Origin: Bifidobacterium tsurumiense
GTDB taxonomy: Bacteria > Actinomycetota > Actinomycetes > Actinomycetales > Bifidobacteriaceae
Direction: 5' to 3'
Assembly: GCF_000741765.1 (NCBI RefSeq)
Contig: NZ_JGZU01000006.1
Location: 1 to 63,917, forward strand
DNA length: 63,917 nucleotides
Position numbers and translations under genes: made by a program. Shown here in pieces: positions 1 to 9,700 of this stretch; within the stretch, counting starts at the first letter, position 1; the number at the start of each line of letters is the position of its first letter. Below the pieces are notes generated by a model. That model was given only the letters and a program-made list of their open reading frames with translations. It searched no databases and was not told the origin of the DNA.

Positions 1-96
1 GCACCGCCAGCGCCGTCCTGCCTGCGGAGGTCTTCCCGTTCTTCTTCATCGTTCCGTGGCATTCGGGCAAAGTGGGTTCTCATACCATTCAGACAA

Positions 97-257
97 CCAC
101 ATTCAAACGGCTCCCAGGCCTTGCCCCGCAACGCGCCACGTCCCGTTCCGGACACACATTCTGGCCGACCTCGAAAGTCCCCACCGCCACATTCAAACAC
201 CTCTCAGACCTTGCAGCACAAGGCATGAGAGGCGATTTCAGACACACATTCTGGCCA
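97..257. repeat. Imperfect tandem direct repeat, two ~71-base units, 90-base period
   Basis: Two similar units lie at 97-167 and 187-257, offset by exactly 90 bases. Both begin with ccacattcaaac and both end with gacacacattctggcc; the middles are diverged but the same length. Several short ORFs cross the region in different frames and none has a convincing ribosome binding site, so I treat it as non-coding. It may be the edge of a larger array extending left of the window. I see no other feature between 1 and 520. Confidence 0.6.
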
Positions 258-520
258 ATAACCCCAAAATTCATCGAGCAGTCTCTCAACACTCCCAGAA
301 CATCGAACGATAAAACAGTTATCCACATCGTCTACATTTCGTGAATCTCATATCGCACCAAACTAATATTGAAGAAACGACACTTGAATCGGAAACAGAC
401 TTCTGACCGACGTTACTGGATGCATCTGCATGGGAAGCACCAGATACAAACAAACGAGTGTAACGCTGGATCAATATTGCACAGCGCAAATCACATTGAC
501 TGAAATTGGAAAGGGTCACG

Positions 521-1528
521 ATGACAACCCCACAAGAAGGAAACATCATCCTGTATCAGGAAGATGGTCGTAATGTCCCTGTTGAGGTCACCTACCTAAA
601 TGAGACATTTTGGTTGACCCAGCAAAAAATGGCAGAACTATTTGGCGTAGACGTGCGAACTGTGAACGAGCACTTGGGAAATATCTTCAAAACCGAGGAG
701 TTGCAACGCGAGGCAACTATCCGGAAATTCCGGATAGTTCGACAAGAAGGCTCCCGACAGGTTTCCAGGGAAGTATCGTTCTATAATTTGGATGCGATTA
801 TCGCAGTAGGATATCGCGTCAACAGCAAACAAGCCACCAAATTCCGCCAATGGACGACAGGCGTACTACGTGAATATATCGTCAAAGGATTTGTACTCAA
901 TGACGATTTGCTCAAGAACGGCAAACCCTTTGGCGATGATTATTTCGATGAACTGCTCGACCGCATACGAGATATACGGACCAGCGAACGCCGTTTCTGG
1001 CAAAAAATCACAGATCTATTCAGTGAGGTCAGTTGGGATTATGATGCAAAATCTCAGATAGCAAAGGACTTCTTTGCAAACTGCCAAAATAAGATGCATT
1101 ACGCAATTACTCAACAGACGGCTGCAGAAATCGTGATGGATCGTGTTGATGCCTCAAAACCCAACATGGGTTTAACCACTTGGAAAGGCTCACCCCAGGG
1201 GCATCCTCATTCCAGCGATGTTGTTGTTGCAAAGAACTATTTACAAGAGCACGAGATCAAATCATTGAATACATTGACTACAGGTTTGCTGGATCTCGTG
1301 GAAACTCGCGTATTGAATCACACGCTGACGAGCATGAAAGAGTGCATTGCCCTAATTGACCAGTACATTTCTCTTTCCGGACTGCCGGTATTAGAAGGCA
1401 AAGGAACTCGAAGACATGAACAAATGAAAAGAAAAGCATTAGACGAGTTTCGCAAATGGGACGCGGCGCGAGAAAGCGATTTTGATAAATTTGCCAAAAC
1501 AATTGGTACATCAAAGCGTAACTCGTGA
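521..1528 (+). CDS. RhuM family protein (Virulence_RhuM type)
   Basis: A 335-residue protein that I recognise as RhuM family. The N-terminus has the family pattern (short strand region, then a helix-turn-helix-like stretch around residues 30-55 reading QQKMAELFGVDVRTVNEHL), followed by the conserved segment with FRQWTT near residue 112 and VLREYIVKGFVLN just after it. RhuM proteins are found as isolated accessory genes in pathogenicity islands and mobile regions; their biochemical role is not settled. I chose the ATG at 521 over an in-frame TTG at 506 because a GGAAAGG motif lies at a suitable distance upstream of it. The neighbours are a repeat on the left and a non-coding gap on the right, so it appears to be an orphan accessory gene. 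No transposase or toxin partner is visible. Confidence 0.85.
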   Translation: MTTPQEGNIILYQEDGRNVPVEVTYLNETFWLTQQKMAELFGVDVRTVNEHLGNIFKTEELQREATIRKFRIVRQEGSRQVSREVSFYNLDAIIAVGYRVNSKQATKFRQWTTGVLREYIVKGFVLNDDLLKNGKPFGDDYFDELLDRIRDIRTSERRFWQKITDLFSEVSWDYDAKSQIAKDFFANCQNKMHYAITQQTAAEIVMDRVDASKPNMGLTTWKGSPQGHPHSSDVVVAKNYLQEHEIKSLNTLTTGLLDLVETRVLNHTLTSMKECIALIDQYISLSGLPVLEGKGTRRHEQMKRKALDEFRKWDAARESDFDKFAKTIGTSKRNS

Positions 1529-1944
1529 CGCATAACGCGTAATGCATAGCGAAACCGACGACCGACCCCAGAAGGCACCAGTTCAAATAATATATGCACA
1601 TGGACCTGCAGAGGAGTCGGTCACCACTTGCAAACAGCGCCTCGCTATGCTCGCAACATTGCATGGACGCAACATGGCAATCGCATGTCTAAACAGCGGT
1701 TACCGGTTAGCAACCACCAGCGCTCAGCAAACAGCAACTCTCAGCAATTACCAATGCATCCCCAAACCTCCATTATCGCATCTTTCATGCGGTTTCGCCT
1801 TTGACATATTCCTCACGAGCAACAGCAATTGCCCTTAGGTTAGGAAGTGGACGTTGTCTGAGAATTCCAAGTCTTTTGAGAATCCAACAGCGCCTGGACC
1901 ATGTGAACATCACCGCATAAGCGGCTAACCAGTAAGGAGTCCCC
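1529..1944. other. Non-coding gap
   Basis: About 416 bases between the RhuM gene and the small helical protein. Only short overlapping ORFs without ribosome binding sites are present, and I see no tRNA or strong hairpin. It presumably carries the promoter of the 1945 gene, but I cannot place -35 and -10 boxes with confidence. Confidence 0.4.
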
Positions 1945-2166
1945 ATGGATATTATTGACAACATCAAGGATGCAGCTCAGAGCGCTGGCGAGAAGATCGC
2001 CGACGTAGCTTCCGATCTCAAGGACAAGGCCTCAGACCTGGCCGACAAGGCTGGCGACAAGATCGACGAGATCAAGGCAGACGCCGAGGTCAAGAAGGCT
2101 GAAGCTGAGAAGGCAGCAACCGAAGTTAAGAACGACGCCAAGGAAGAGCTGCGCAAGGACGAGTAA
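1945..2166 (+). CDS. Small alanine/lysine-rich amphipathic helical protein (LEA/YtxH-like composition)
   Basis: A 73-residue protein with almost no aromatic residues, made of repeating segments such as DLKDKASDLADKAGDKIDEIK. The regular spacing of Ala, Lys, Glu and Asp predicts one long amphipathic helix or coiled coil over nearly the whole length. This composition resembles late-embryogenesis-abundant-like and YtxH/CsbD-type stress proteins, but no specific family signature is visible and the function is unknown. The start is supported by AAGGAG nine bases upstream of the ATG. A hairpin at 2213-2266 probably ends the transcript, so it is monocistronic. Confidence 0.75.
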   Translation: MDIIDNIKDAAQSAGEKIADVASDLKDKASDLADKAGDKIDEIKADAEVKKAEAEKAATEVKNDAKEELRKDE

Positions 2167-2212
2167 GTTCCTCTTCCATGATGGGCAAGCGTACGCGTCC
2201 GTCATAAACATC

Positions 2213-2266
2213 GCACCCCGATTCGAGACCGCGAGGTACATAGTATCCGCGTCCGAGTCGGGGTGC
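2213..2266 (+). terminator. Long hairpin after the 1945 gene
   Basis: Arms gcaccccgattcg (2213-2225) and cgagtcggggtgc (2254-2266) pair with one mismatch, and inner bases extend the stem. There is no clear T run. It lies between the end of the 1945 gene and the convergent end of the HxlR gene, so it may serve both. Confidence 0.5.
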
Positions 2267-2327
2267 GCTGCATATATGGGTTCGTTGCACAATGCAACTA
2301 CCCGACGCAGGCAATTCCCCGCGATGC

Positions 2328-2705
2328 TCACGCACTCAAGGTATCTCCCTCAGGCATTTGGTCCAATGCTTGGTAGATTGCCGTAAACAGCTGAGCGGTG
2401 GGCTGGGCCACGGTCTTCCCCGGTTCCGTGAGGGAATAGATGGGAGCATCGCCGCTGTCATCACGAGCCACCAAACCATCCTCAACAAGAAGCCCAAGAG
2501 TTTGCGACAACATACGGTCGCTGATGCCTTCCACATCGCTGCGGAGCTGACCAAAGCGCCGAGATTGGCCTAGCAAAGCCGCAAGGACCAGGATGCTCCA
2601 TCGGCGTGTCGCGTCCGTCAACAATTTTCTGGACGGACACTGCGCCGCAAAAACGTTGTAATTCTGCGGATTTTCGTATCCGTCACACATATCCTTCTGA
2701 GTCAT
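2328..2705 (-). CDS. HxlR-type (MarR-like winged helix) transcriptional regulator
   Basis: About 125 residues with the HxlR core: CPSRKLL...RWSILVLAALLGQSRRFGQL followed by GISDRMLSQTLGLLVEDGLVARD. This is the winged-helix DNA-binding domain, and the Cys before the first helix is typical of HxlR proteins that sense electrophiles or redox state. The start is uncertain: ATG codons exist at 2723 and 2705 and neither has a good ribosome binding site; I chose 2705. The gene is divergent from the oxidoreductase at 2839, and the shared intergenic region carries two matching 15-base palindromes. That is the usual arrangement for an HxlR regulator and its target. It is not adjacent to the hxlA/hxlB genes of this window, so the family name should not be read as a functional link. 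Confidence 0.85.
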   Translation of the reverse strand: MTQKDMCDGYENPQNYNVFAAQCPSRKLLTDATRRWSILVLAALLGQSRRFGQLRSDVEGISDRMLSQTLGLLVEDGLVARDDSGDAPIYSLTEPGKTVAQPTAQLFTAIYQALDQMPEGDTLSA

Positions 2706-2737
2706 GGATACAGCATAACGCATTTTTCGATTTGACG

Positions 2738-2786
2738 CTAACCAAATGTTAGTGATAGCGTAAAGGCATCACTTACAAAATGTAAG
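2738..2786. promoter_or_regulatory. Paired operator palindromes in the HxlR/oxidoreductase divergent promoter
   Basis: Two 15-base inverted repeats of the same form: ctaac-caaat-gttag (2738-2752) and cttac-aaaat-gtaag (2772-2786), with centres 34 bases apart. A possible TTGAC -35 box lies at 2732-2736, which would place the first palindrome inside the rightward promoter. The palindromes are directly visible; binding by the HxlR protein is inferred from position. Confidence 0.65.
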
Positions 2787-2838
2787 CAACATAACGAAGT
2801 GACGTGCGGACCGTACGCCACAACCAAAGGAGAACAAT

Positions 2839-3417
2839 ATGACCAACGCAACAATCTTCGGTAAGGGAAATATGGGTTCCGCAATCGCCAGCGTCTTCAA
2901 GAAGGCTGGTATTGAGTCTCAGGTCTTGGACGCTTCCACCCCGGCAGGCACCACCATTGAAGGCGACATCGTTGTGCTCGCCGTTCCATATCCAGCGCTT
3001 GCCACCATTGCCGACACTTATGGTGACCAGCTTGCCGGCAAGACCGTTGTGGACATCACTAACCCGTTGGACTTCTCCACCTTCGATTCGTTGGTCACCC
3101 CTGCTGACGGTTCTGCAGCAGCAGAACTTCAGGCCAAGCTTCCACAGGCCAAGGTGCTCAAGGCCTTCAACACCAACTTCGCCGCCACCTTGGCTTCCGG
3201 CAAGGTCGGCGAAGCCACCACCGTGGTTCAGGTTGCCGGAGATGACGACGATGCCAAGAAGTCTCTTATGGATGTGGTCAAGGCCGCAGGTCTGGACGCC
3301 ATTGACGCCGGTTCCCTGAAGCGCGCCCGTGAACTCGAAGCTTTCGGCTTCCTGCAGCTCGCCTTGGCTGTGCGCGAGCAGATCAGCTTCACCGGCGGCT
3401 ACACCATCACCCGCTGA
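2839..3417 (+). CDS. NADP-binding oxidoreductase, F420-reductase-like (coenzyme F420-dependent NADP oxidoreductase family)
   Basis: A 192-residue single-domain Rossmann protein. The N-terminus has GKGNMGSAIASVFKKAG, a GxGxMG-type dinucleotide motif, followed by DIVVLAVPY and VVDITNPLDF, which define the F420_oxidored family. The C-terminal half has the KAFNTNFA and GD(D)DDAKK pattern seen in family members that act on unknown substrates. Most bacterial members without F420 biosynthesis are annotated only as NADP oxidoreductases, and that is the limit here. An AAGGAG motif lies 7-8 bases before the ATG. Divergent pairing with an HxlR regulator, a known sensor of electrophiles in other bacteria, suggests a detoxification or redox role; that is inference. 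Confidence 0.85.
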   Translation: MTNATIFGKGNMGSAIASVFKKAGIESQVLDASTPAGTTIEGDIVVLAVPYPALATIADTYGDQLAGKTVVDITNPLDFSTFDSLVTPADGSAAAELQAKLPQAKVLKAFNTNFAATLASGKVGEATTVVQVAGDDDDAKKSLMDVVKAAGLDAIDAGSLKRARELEAFGFLQLALAVREQISFTGGYTITR

Positions 3418-3434
3418 GTCTAAATCCATTTCAT

Positions 3435-3482
3435 AAGGCGCTGTTCAGAACCGACCAATCAATCGGCTCTGAACAGCGCCTT
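3435..3482. terminator. Strong bidirectional hairpin terminator
   Basis: Arms at 3435-3454 and 3463-3482 pair over 20 bases with one mismatch (aaggcgctgttcag... / ...ctgaacagcgcctt). The stem begins with AA and ends with TT, and it sits between the convergent oxidoreductase (+) and GH2 (-) genes. Confidence 0.85.
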
Positions 3483-3665
3483 CGCCACCTAATTCGGCCA
3501 ACCTATTGGTAAGAGCCGTACAGCAAGGAAGGGTAATTCCATAGGGAATACACCCTTCCTCCCCTGAGTGAACGAACACCGCGTTAATCAATCGCAAACA
3601 GTGCCGACGCCGAATAACTGAACGATATCGCCACCATATCTGGAGCGGAACCCAACACTCCCTGA

Positions 3666-6107
3666 TCAATCACCGAACACAGGAATCTCCAAAACATCAG
3701 ACAATCCCCCATCCGTCACTTCGACCTTCACGAAGGAGCCCGCCGCATTATCATCAATTTGAATTGCAGCCAGAGCTTCCCCGTAGTAAGTATCGGTTTC
3801 ACCGCTCAGGAAACCCCCCTTGTTGTACGGTGCCGCACAACCGAAGCCAAGCAGTTTGCCGGAATCAACATTCATGTGCACAATACCTCTCTTCAAAGGT
3901 TTCGTCACACCCTCGTCATCGGCGTATCGCACACGGACAAACACGATCCGGCCAGGCATCACCCTTCCATCTTTTGCATATTCCAATTCGGCCAACAACC
4001 GAGTTTCTTTCTTGGCACTCACCAAATTGGTACGCCCGATTTCCTTGCCTTTGGAGTCATAGGCGATCGCCTCGATTACTCCAGTCTCATAAGTGCACGA
4101 GAAACGAGCCACACAATCATGTTTCATGCGCTTATGTCCGACCTCACGCCCATTGACAACCAGAGCAACGGATGCGGCACGGGCATACACTTCGACCTGC
4201 GCTTTCTTGCCTTCGCAGCCTTCCCAACTCCATGAATCGATGGCATTACTCATCTTCCATGCACTTGAGGAATGCTTGTCGCCAGTGCGGTTTACGGGAC
4301 GAACCGCAATGAATGGTCCAGCATCCCGCTCCAGTGCCACTCGAGTGTAATATGCCTCTCCTAAAGGCTTACCGGTGAGATCCAAACGTCCTGATCCCGC
4401 AGTCAACCATCCAAAGCCGATATTCAGGTCGGCATAGTCCTCATATTCCCAGGCTCCGACACCGACTTCGCCCATATAATCCATGCCTGCCCACACAAAA
4501 TCGCCTATCAGACGCGGATTCCTTTTGGCAAGTTCGCGGAACTTATACGCATCACTGCAGAATGTCTCGCTTCCGACTATCAGGCGATGGGGATACGCCT
4601 TCAGATCCCGGCGATATCGCTTTATTCCATAGTTATATCCCGCAACATCCATGGCGGCAAAAGCATCCTTGGTAACCCAATCGCAGAACGGAAGCGTCGC
4701 ACCGGTTTTCATGAAGTCAGCACCCAGCAAACCGGCCATATTGTTGTAGAATTCGCTTCCAACCGCACGATGCTTCTCTGGAACTTCGCCGGCATCTTTG
4801 CGTTGCTGAGCCTGCTCAAGTTCTCGAGCCGCTTTTTTATCCGAGTACTGGCCAAGACCAATCGAGCTGAGGAAATTGAAGAAGATATTCACGCCGCAGG
4901 TCACTGGTCTGCTGGGATCAAGCTCATGCAACCAATGAGTCATCTCCTGTGCAAGCGCTATTCCCCGATCTTGCGCGGTCTCACTAACCTCGTTTCCCGT
5001 CGAATACATGATGACACTTGGATGGTTACGGTCTTTGTTCACCATATCCTTCAAATCTTCGCGCCACCATTGATCGAAATGTTCAACGTAATCATGCTGG
5101 GTTTTGTGAATATACCAATGATCGATATATTCATCCATCATCAACATGCCCAACCGGTCACAGGCATCCAGCATGGCCTTGGAACAAGGATTATGCGCGG
5201 AACGAATGGCATTGTAGCCGTTATTGCGCATGAGCAGGACTTTGCGTTCCTCGGCATCAGCGTATGCGCAAGCACCCAAAATGCCATTATCGTGATGCAG
5301 ACATGCACCCTGAAGAATCACACGCTCACCGTTGATAAGCAGACCGTCATCTCCCCAAGTCAACGAGCGAATGCCAAAATTGACCGACGCAGTATCCTCA
5401 TCACCTGTATCCGATATGAATCGCACATCACAGGAATGAAGCACAGGATTGGCCGGAGACCACAGTGTCGCAGATGGCACCTCAACAACGAAAAAGCCGG
5501 TCTTTGATTCCTGAATGAAGCTCTGCTGAATACCTAGCGAGGGAATATCGACAACCACTTTCCCGGGGGCCGTCGTCGTTACCGTGAATTCAAGTCGGGC
5601 GCTGCCTCCTTCACCATGTTCCTCAAGCGTCCGTACCCCTATGCCATCCGGCACAATATGCTCTTTTGGGCCAGCCCATAGGCTTATCGGACGATATATT
5701 CCCGCCCCCGAATACCACCTGCTATTGGGCTGATCGGCATTCCTCGCAATAACACGAAGTTCATTCGATTCGCCCCACTCAATCGAATTTGTGATATCTA
5801 CATAAAAATTGGTATATCCATATGGGCGGAAGCCCAATTGCTTTCCGTTGAGCCAAACCTCAGCATTGTGATACACCCCTTCAAATTCCAATATCATCGA
5901 CTTCCCCAACAAGGCATTGTCCGGAATGAAATGCTTGACATATTCGTAGTCTCGCCCTTCGAACCACCCCCCATTGGGACCGTTGAAAGCCAAAGCATGC
6001 CGCTTCTCCCCGAGCATGGCATCGTGAGGAATGGTTACCGGCGTGAAACCCTCATCGCTATCAAGATGGCGATAAGCCCAATCATGATTGAAATTGATTG
6101 CGTACAT
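3666..6107 (-). CDS. Beta-galactosidase, glycoside hydrolase family 2
   Basis: An 813-residue GH2 enzyme without a signal peptide, so probably cytoplasmic. Order of domains: sugar-binding jelly roll (about 1-165, with NGGWFEGRDYEY and GVYHNAEVWLNG), immunoglobulin-like sandwich (about 165-265), TIM barrel (about 265-570), then C-terminal beta domains of the DUF4982 type. The acid/base is Glu373 in STGNEVSE and the nucleophile is Glu514 in GSETF, both in the family motifs. It would release terminal beta-galactose (or a related beta-hexoside) from imported oligosaccharides. A LacI-like palindrome lies just upstream at 6150-6161. The neighbouring leftward genes (membrane protein, GH3) suggest a shared glycan-degradation block. 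The 5' sequence AGGAAATTCACT provides a modest ribosome binding site. Confidence 0.92.
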   Translation of the reverse strand: MYAINFNHDWAYRHLDSDEGFTPVTIPHDAMLGEKRHALAFNGPNGGWFEGRDYEYVKHFIPDNALLGKSMILEFEGVYHNAEVWLNGKQLGFRPYGYTNFYVDITNSIEWGESNELRVIARNADQPNSRWYSGAGIYRPISLWAGPKEHIVPDGIGVRTLEEHGEGGSARLEFTVTTTAPGKVVVDIPSLGIQQSFIQESKTGFFVVEVPSATLWSPANPVLHSCDVRFISDTGDEDTASVNFGIRSLTWGDDGLLINGERVILQGACLHHDNGILGACAYADAEERKVLLMRNNGYNAIRSAHNPCSKAMLDACDRLGMLMMDEYIDHWYIHKTQHDYVEHFDQWWREDLKDMVNKDRNHPSVIMYSTGNEVSETAQDRGIALAQEMTHWLHELDPSRPVTCGVNIFFNFLSSIGLGQYSDKKAARELEQAQQRKDAGEVPEKHRAVGSEFYNNMAGLLGADFMKTGATLPFCDWVTKDAFAAMDVAGYNYGIKRYRRDLKAYPHRLIVGSETFCSDAYKFRELAKRNPRLIGDFVWAGMDYMGEVGVGAWEYEDYADLNIGFGWLTAGSGRLDLTGKPLGEAYYTRVALERDAGPFIAVRPVNRTGDKHSSSAWKMSNAIDSWSWEGCEGKKAQVEVYARAASVALVVNGREVGHKRMKHDCVARFSCTYETGVIEAIAYDSKGKEIGRTNLVSAKKETRLLAELEYAKDGRVMPGRIVFVRVRYADDEGVTKPLKRGIVHMNVDSGKLLGFGCAAPYNKGGFLSGETDTYYGEALAAIQIDDNAAGSFVKVEVTDGGLSDVLEIPVFGD

Positions 6108-6149
6108 AGTGAATTTCCTAGTTGTACCAGTGTTCGTGAACGGTGTGGA

Positions 6150-6161
6150 GGAAGCGCTTAC
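6150..6161. promoter_or_regulatory. LacI-family operator-like palindrome upstream of GH2
   Basis: The sequence ggaagcgcttac contains the perfect 8-base palindrome aagcgctt, the core of many LacI/CcpA-type operators. It is 43 bases upstream of the GH2 start. The responsible repressor is not next to it; the LacI gene at 18.5 kb is one candidate. Confidence 0.45.
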
Positions 6162-6175
6162 ATATATGCAAGAGC

Positions 6176-6212
6176 GGGCTTGCCGGAAACCTGAGGAAAG
6201 GCGGCAAAGCCC
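6176..6212 (-). terminator. Hairpin between the small membrane protein and GH2
   Basis: Arms gggcttgccg (6176-6185) and cggcaaagccc (6202-6212) pair with one bulged base. It follows the stop of the leftward 6250 gene. There is no T run, so it may attenuate rather than fully terminate. Confidence 0.45.
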
Positions 6213-6249
6213 TCACTTTCCTCCACAGCCGTGCATGTTTATATCTTTG

Positions 6250-6711
6250 CTATGCGGATGCTGCCATCTCGACTTCTAAGGCCACATGCCTTTCTTGATG
6301 ACGAGAAAAAGCTCTGACTATCAAGGCCACAATGGCGACGAAATAACATGCCACACCGATGAGCGAGATATTCAATGCGACCTGTTCAGCCTGAGGATAA
6401 TTCACTGGGATAAAGTAAATATCCGCAGCCAAACGAACTCGCTGCATAACGAAGTAGGCGAAGCCCACAATGAACAGGATCTCGGAAGCGATAAGCATCG
6501 CATCCAATGCCCATTGCTGCAGTCTCGTATCGAGGAATACGGTCATCATGACAACCAGGATTCCGATGATTCCACTGGATACCGCAATAACGCTCACACC
6601 TTGTCCTGCCAGATATCCGGTGGCCGAGGTCACCACGTAGAGTATCGTTCCGACAGCCGCAGCAAGAGCAGCGACAAATTCGGGAATATGCAATCGTAAT
6701 GTCGTTACCAT
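6250..6711 (-). CDS. Small integral membrane protein of unknown function
   Basis: A 153-residue protein with four predicted membrane segments (roughly residues 10-32, 42-62, 70-92 and 117-140), a short charged C-terminus and no recognisable domain. The start is the ATG at 6711, preceded by AGGAAAGGAATTGAT; an upstream in-frame codon at 6738 would overlap the GH3 stop and lacks a ribosome binding site. It starts 20 bases after the GH3 gene on the same strand and is almost certainly cotranscribed with it. A partner role for the membrane-anchored GH3 enzyme is possible but not shown by the sequence. Confidence 0.75.
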   Translation of the reverse strand: MVTTLRLHIPEFVAALAAAVGTILYVVTSATGYLAGQGVSVIAVSSGIIGILVVMMTVFLDTRLQQWALDAMLIASEILFIVGFAYFVMQRVRLAADIYFIPVNYPQAEQVALNISLIGVACYFVAIVALIVRAFSRHQERHVALEVEMAASA

Positions 6712-6731
6712 ATCAATTCCTTTCCTGCGTA

Positions 6732-9700
6732 TTAGCATGCGGTCGGGGCTGGGGAATCAGTCTTCACAGACCGAGCCTTGCGTACCGAGACCAGCACATA
6801 CCCAAGCACGCCAGCCACGGTCAGCACACCCGCCACGGCGATTGCTCCCATATATGCAGCTCTCCACCACGTCATCACGGATTCCGTATGCGTTGATGAG
6901 TTCACACCATTCAAAGCATTGGAATTGGCGATCGCCCACAATGAGTAGTGCAAATTGCGCTGAATGGCCGAGAGCACATTCCTATCGCTACCCAACGCAT
7001 CAGCCGTCCAATAGCTCACACCTTGATTGCCGAAACCGCAGAATGCCGAGGTTCCAGCCAGAATCGATTCCTTTGGAGCAGCATGGGGAGATACTGAGGT
7101 GAAGTCAGTAACCGCATAGCCGGTGAAACCCCATTCGTCGCGAAGGATATTGGTCATGACCGCCGCATTGGCACTAGATGCAACTGCACCGATGCGGTTA
7201 TATGAGGTCATCACGCCCAACGCACCTTGCTGGTAGACCTTATCACCGGCATCCTCATCAGAGAAGGTTGCCGAACGCCCCTTGGCTTCCATTGCCTGCT
7301 GCAGATTGCGCAATTCCAATTCACGAGCTTTTTGCTCATTCATGAACACCGCAATACCTGAACGGTTGATCTCCTGATCGTTGAATGCAATATGTTTCAC
7401 GTTCACCAAGGTGCCCTTGGACTGCGCGCCCTGCACCACTGCCGAGCCGATGTATCCCGACAAAATTGGATCTTCGGAATAGTACTCCACACCGCGCGAG
7501 TTGTATGCGTGGCGATGCAGATTCATGCCAGGGCCAATGATGATCGGCAAGTTGAATACCAAGCTGCTTTCGCCAAGAATCACCTCACCGTTGCGGTAGG
7601 CAAGATTCTTATTCCAGCTATATGCAAGATTCACCGGAGATGGCGCGACGCGTGCGCTCTTATCGGCATACTGGTCTGCATCCGCATAAGGAGTGCCTTG
7701 ATATTGCCCTTCATTCAGATAGTGTGAATCCGAACCGCCAGGTCCATCATCAGTGGTCATCTCCTGAAGGCCCACGGAATCAATGGCTCCTATGGCATGG
7801 AATGCCGTCTCCGCAAAATGCATGAACTCAGAAACAGAAACCTTGCTGACCAACTCTGACCACCGTTCATCATTGAAGTCAGCACCCTTCATATCATTGA
7901 GCGTCAAATTGCTGGACTCATCACCCACGGAAATATCAGAGACGTCGTCATCGGTATTCAACGCAATGAAATCGTTGTTCAGCAACGTGGCCACGCGGCC
8001 TTCCGCCTGAAGACCCTCATATGTTTTCGGGAATGTGCCATTCCAATCCGACCTTGTCAGGTAAGTGACAGTGTCCGGCTCGAAAGCGTTGTAATCCATG
8101 GCATAATCGCCATCGGACAGCTGGTTGGTGATGGCGGTGCCATTATCCGATACTGAGAACGTATCGGCATCCACATCGCCATCCCACGTCCACTTGTAAG
8201 TGTTCGCGGAATTTCCTTCCTGCGTCATGCCATCGTTCACACCGTATCCTTGCGCCGCAAGAACGTTATTCAAGGCATCATGCGCATCTGTTCCGATTGC
8301 GAAGTAATAATCGCCCGGATCCACGATGTAGGTCTTGGCCCCTGCGCTGTCATAGCTCGCCAAATTCGCCAAGTCGACCGTCATGGTGATGGTTTGAGAC
8401 GCGCCTGGATCCAACATATCCGTTTTCTCAAAGTCCATGAGCTGAACGGCGGATTTTTCGACTCCGTTGGCTTTGTCATAATCCGTGTAAGGCACCGAAG
8501 CATAGAGCTGCACCACTGATTTACCGGCTACTTCACCGGTATTCGTCGTGGTCACAACAACTGTGGCGCTCTTCTTATCGCCTTGCACACTCACCGAGTC
8601 GATATTCTGTTGGAAAGTTGTGTAGCTCAGTCCGTAACCGAATGGATATACCACCTCATTGGCGTAATTCCACGTACCATCAGAATCCGAAACGGTTCCA
8701 TCAGCATTGGTATACGTGCCTGCGGCAGCCTGTTCTCCGCCATTGCCCATGATGATATCCGCATACCGAGTTTCGTAATATCGGTATCCGGTATAAATAC
8801 CCTCAGATTCGATGAGATAGGAATTCACAGCAGCATCCTCAGCAAAATCGGATGCATTGCTCCACGCAATATTGCCGTAATTACGCATGGCCGGAGCCAA
8901 AGCCGAATTCTTGGCCATGACATCACCCAAATGGGCCGAAGGCGATACCGTTCCGTTCAATACATCGGCCACACCATAGAAACCGTATGCACCTGGATAT
9001 CCAATCCACATGATGGCGTCGATATCCGGATCATCCTGCAAATTGGCGATTTCCATTGGATTCGTCGAGTTGACCAACACAATAACCTTATTGAAATTGG
9101 CCTTTGCCTCATTCACCAGCGCCATCTCCTCGTCACTTAGCGACAGGATATTGCCGGTTACGGTATGCACTCCATCGGCCAATCCTTGTACCCCTGGATA
9201 ATAACCATCGCCATTTTCTCCTGCAGGGCGTCCCACAACGACGATTGCAGCATCGTCATAGTTCGCATATTGGCTTGCAAATTCCGGATTCAATGACTTG
9301 AGCTCGTCAAGACTCAGCTCTTTGGGATCGTCATATGCCGTAATATCGGCATATTCAGGCAGAATGCCACCTCCGAATTTAGGCGTAGTCCATTCTTTGT
9401 CTGAAAAATACGATTCATACGCCTTGAGCGTTTCAGGATTCAACGTAAACCCGCTGTCCTGGAACACCTGCGTTATTTGAACCGTGGAATTGCCATCGGT
9501 GACCGAGCCACCGGAGCTGCCATATACGGGTGCATAGCTGCGCACGCCGAACATGGTTATCTTGGCGGATTTGGAAATGGGGAGGGCGTTATCCTCATTT
9601 TTCAGCAAAACAGAAGTCTCCTGCGACTCTTCTATCGCCATGTTTTTGAAGCCTTCATAGGCATCCTGCGCCGTTTTGAATTCTGACTGATACGTCCAGC

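Noticed and set aside
2839..3417. Naming the oxidoreductase a true F420 reductase
   Set aside because: The family is broad, and nothing in the window indicates that the organism makes F420.
4587..5507. A 306-codon plus-strand ORF within the GH2 gene
   Set aside because: Antisense to the GH2 barrel; composition is that of a shadow frame.
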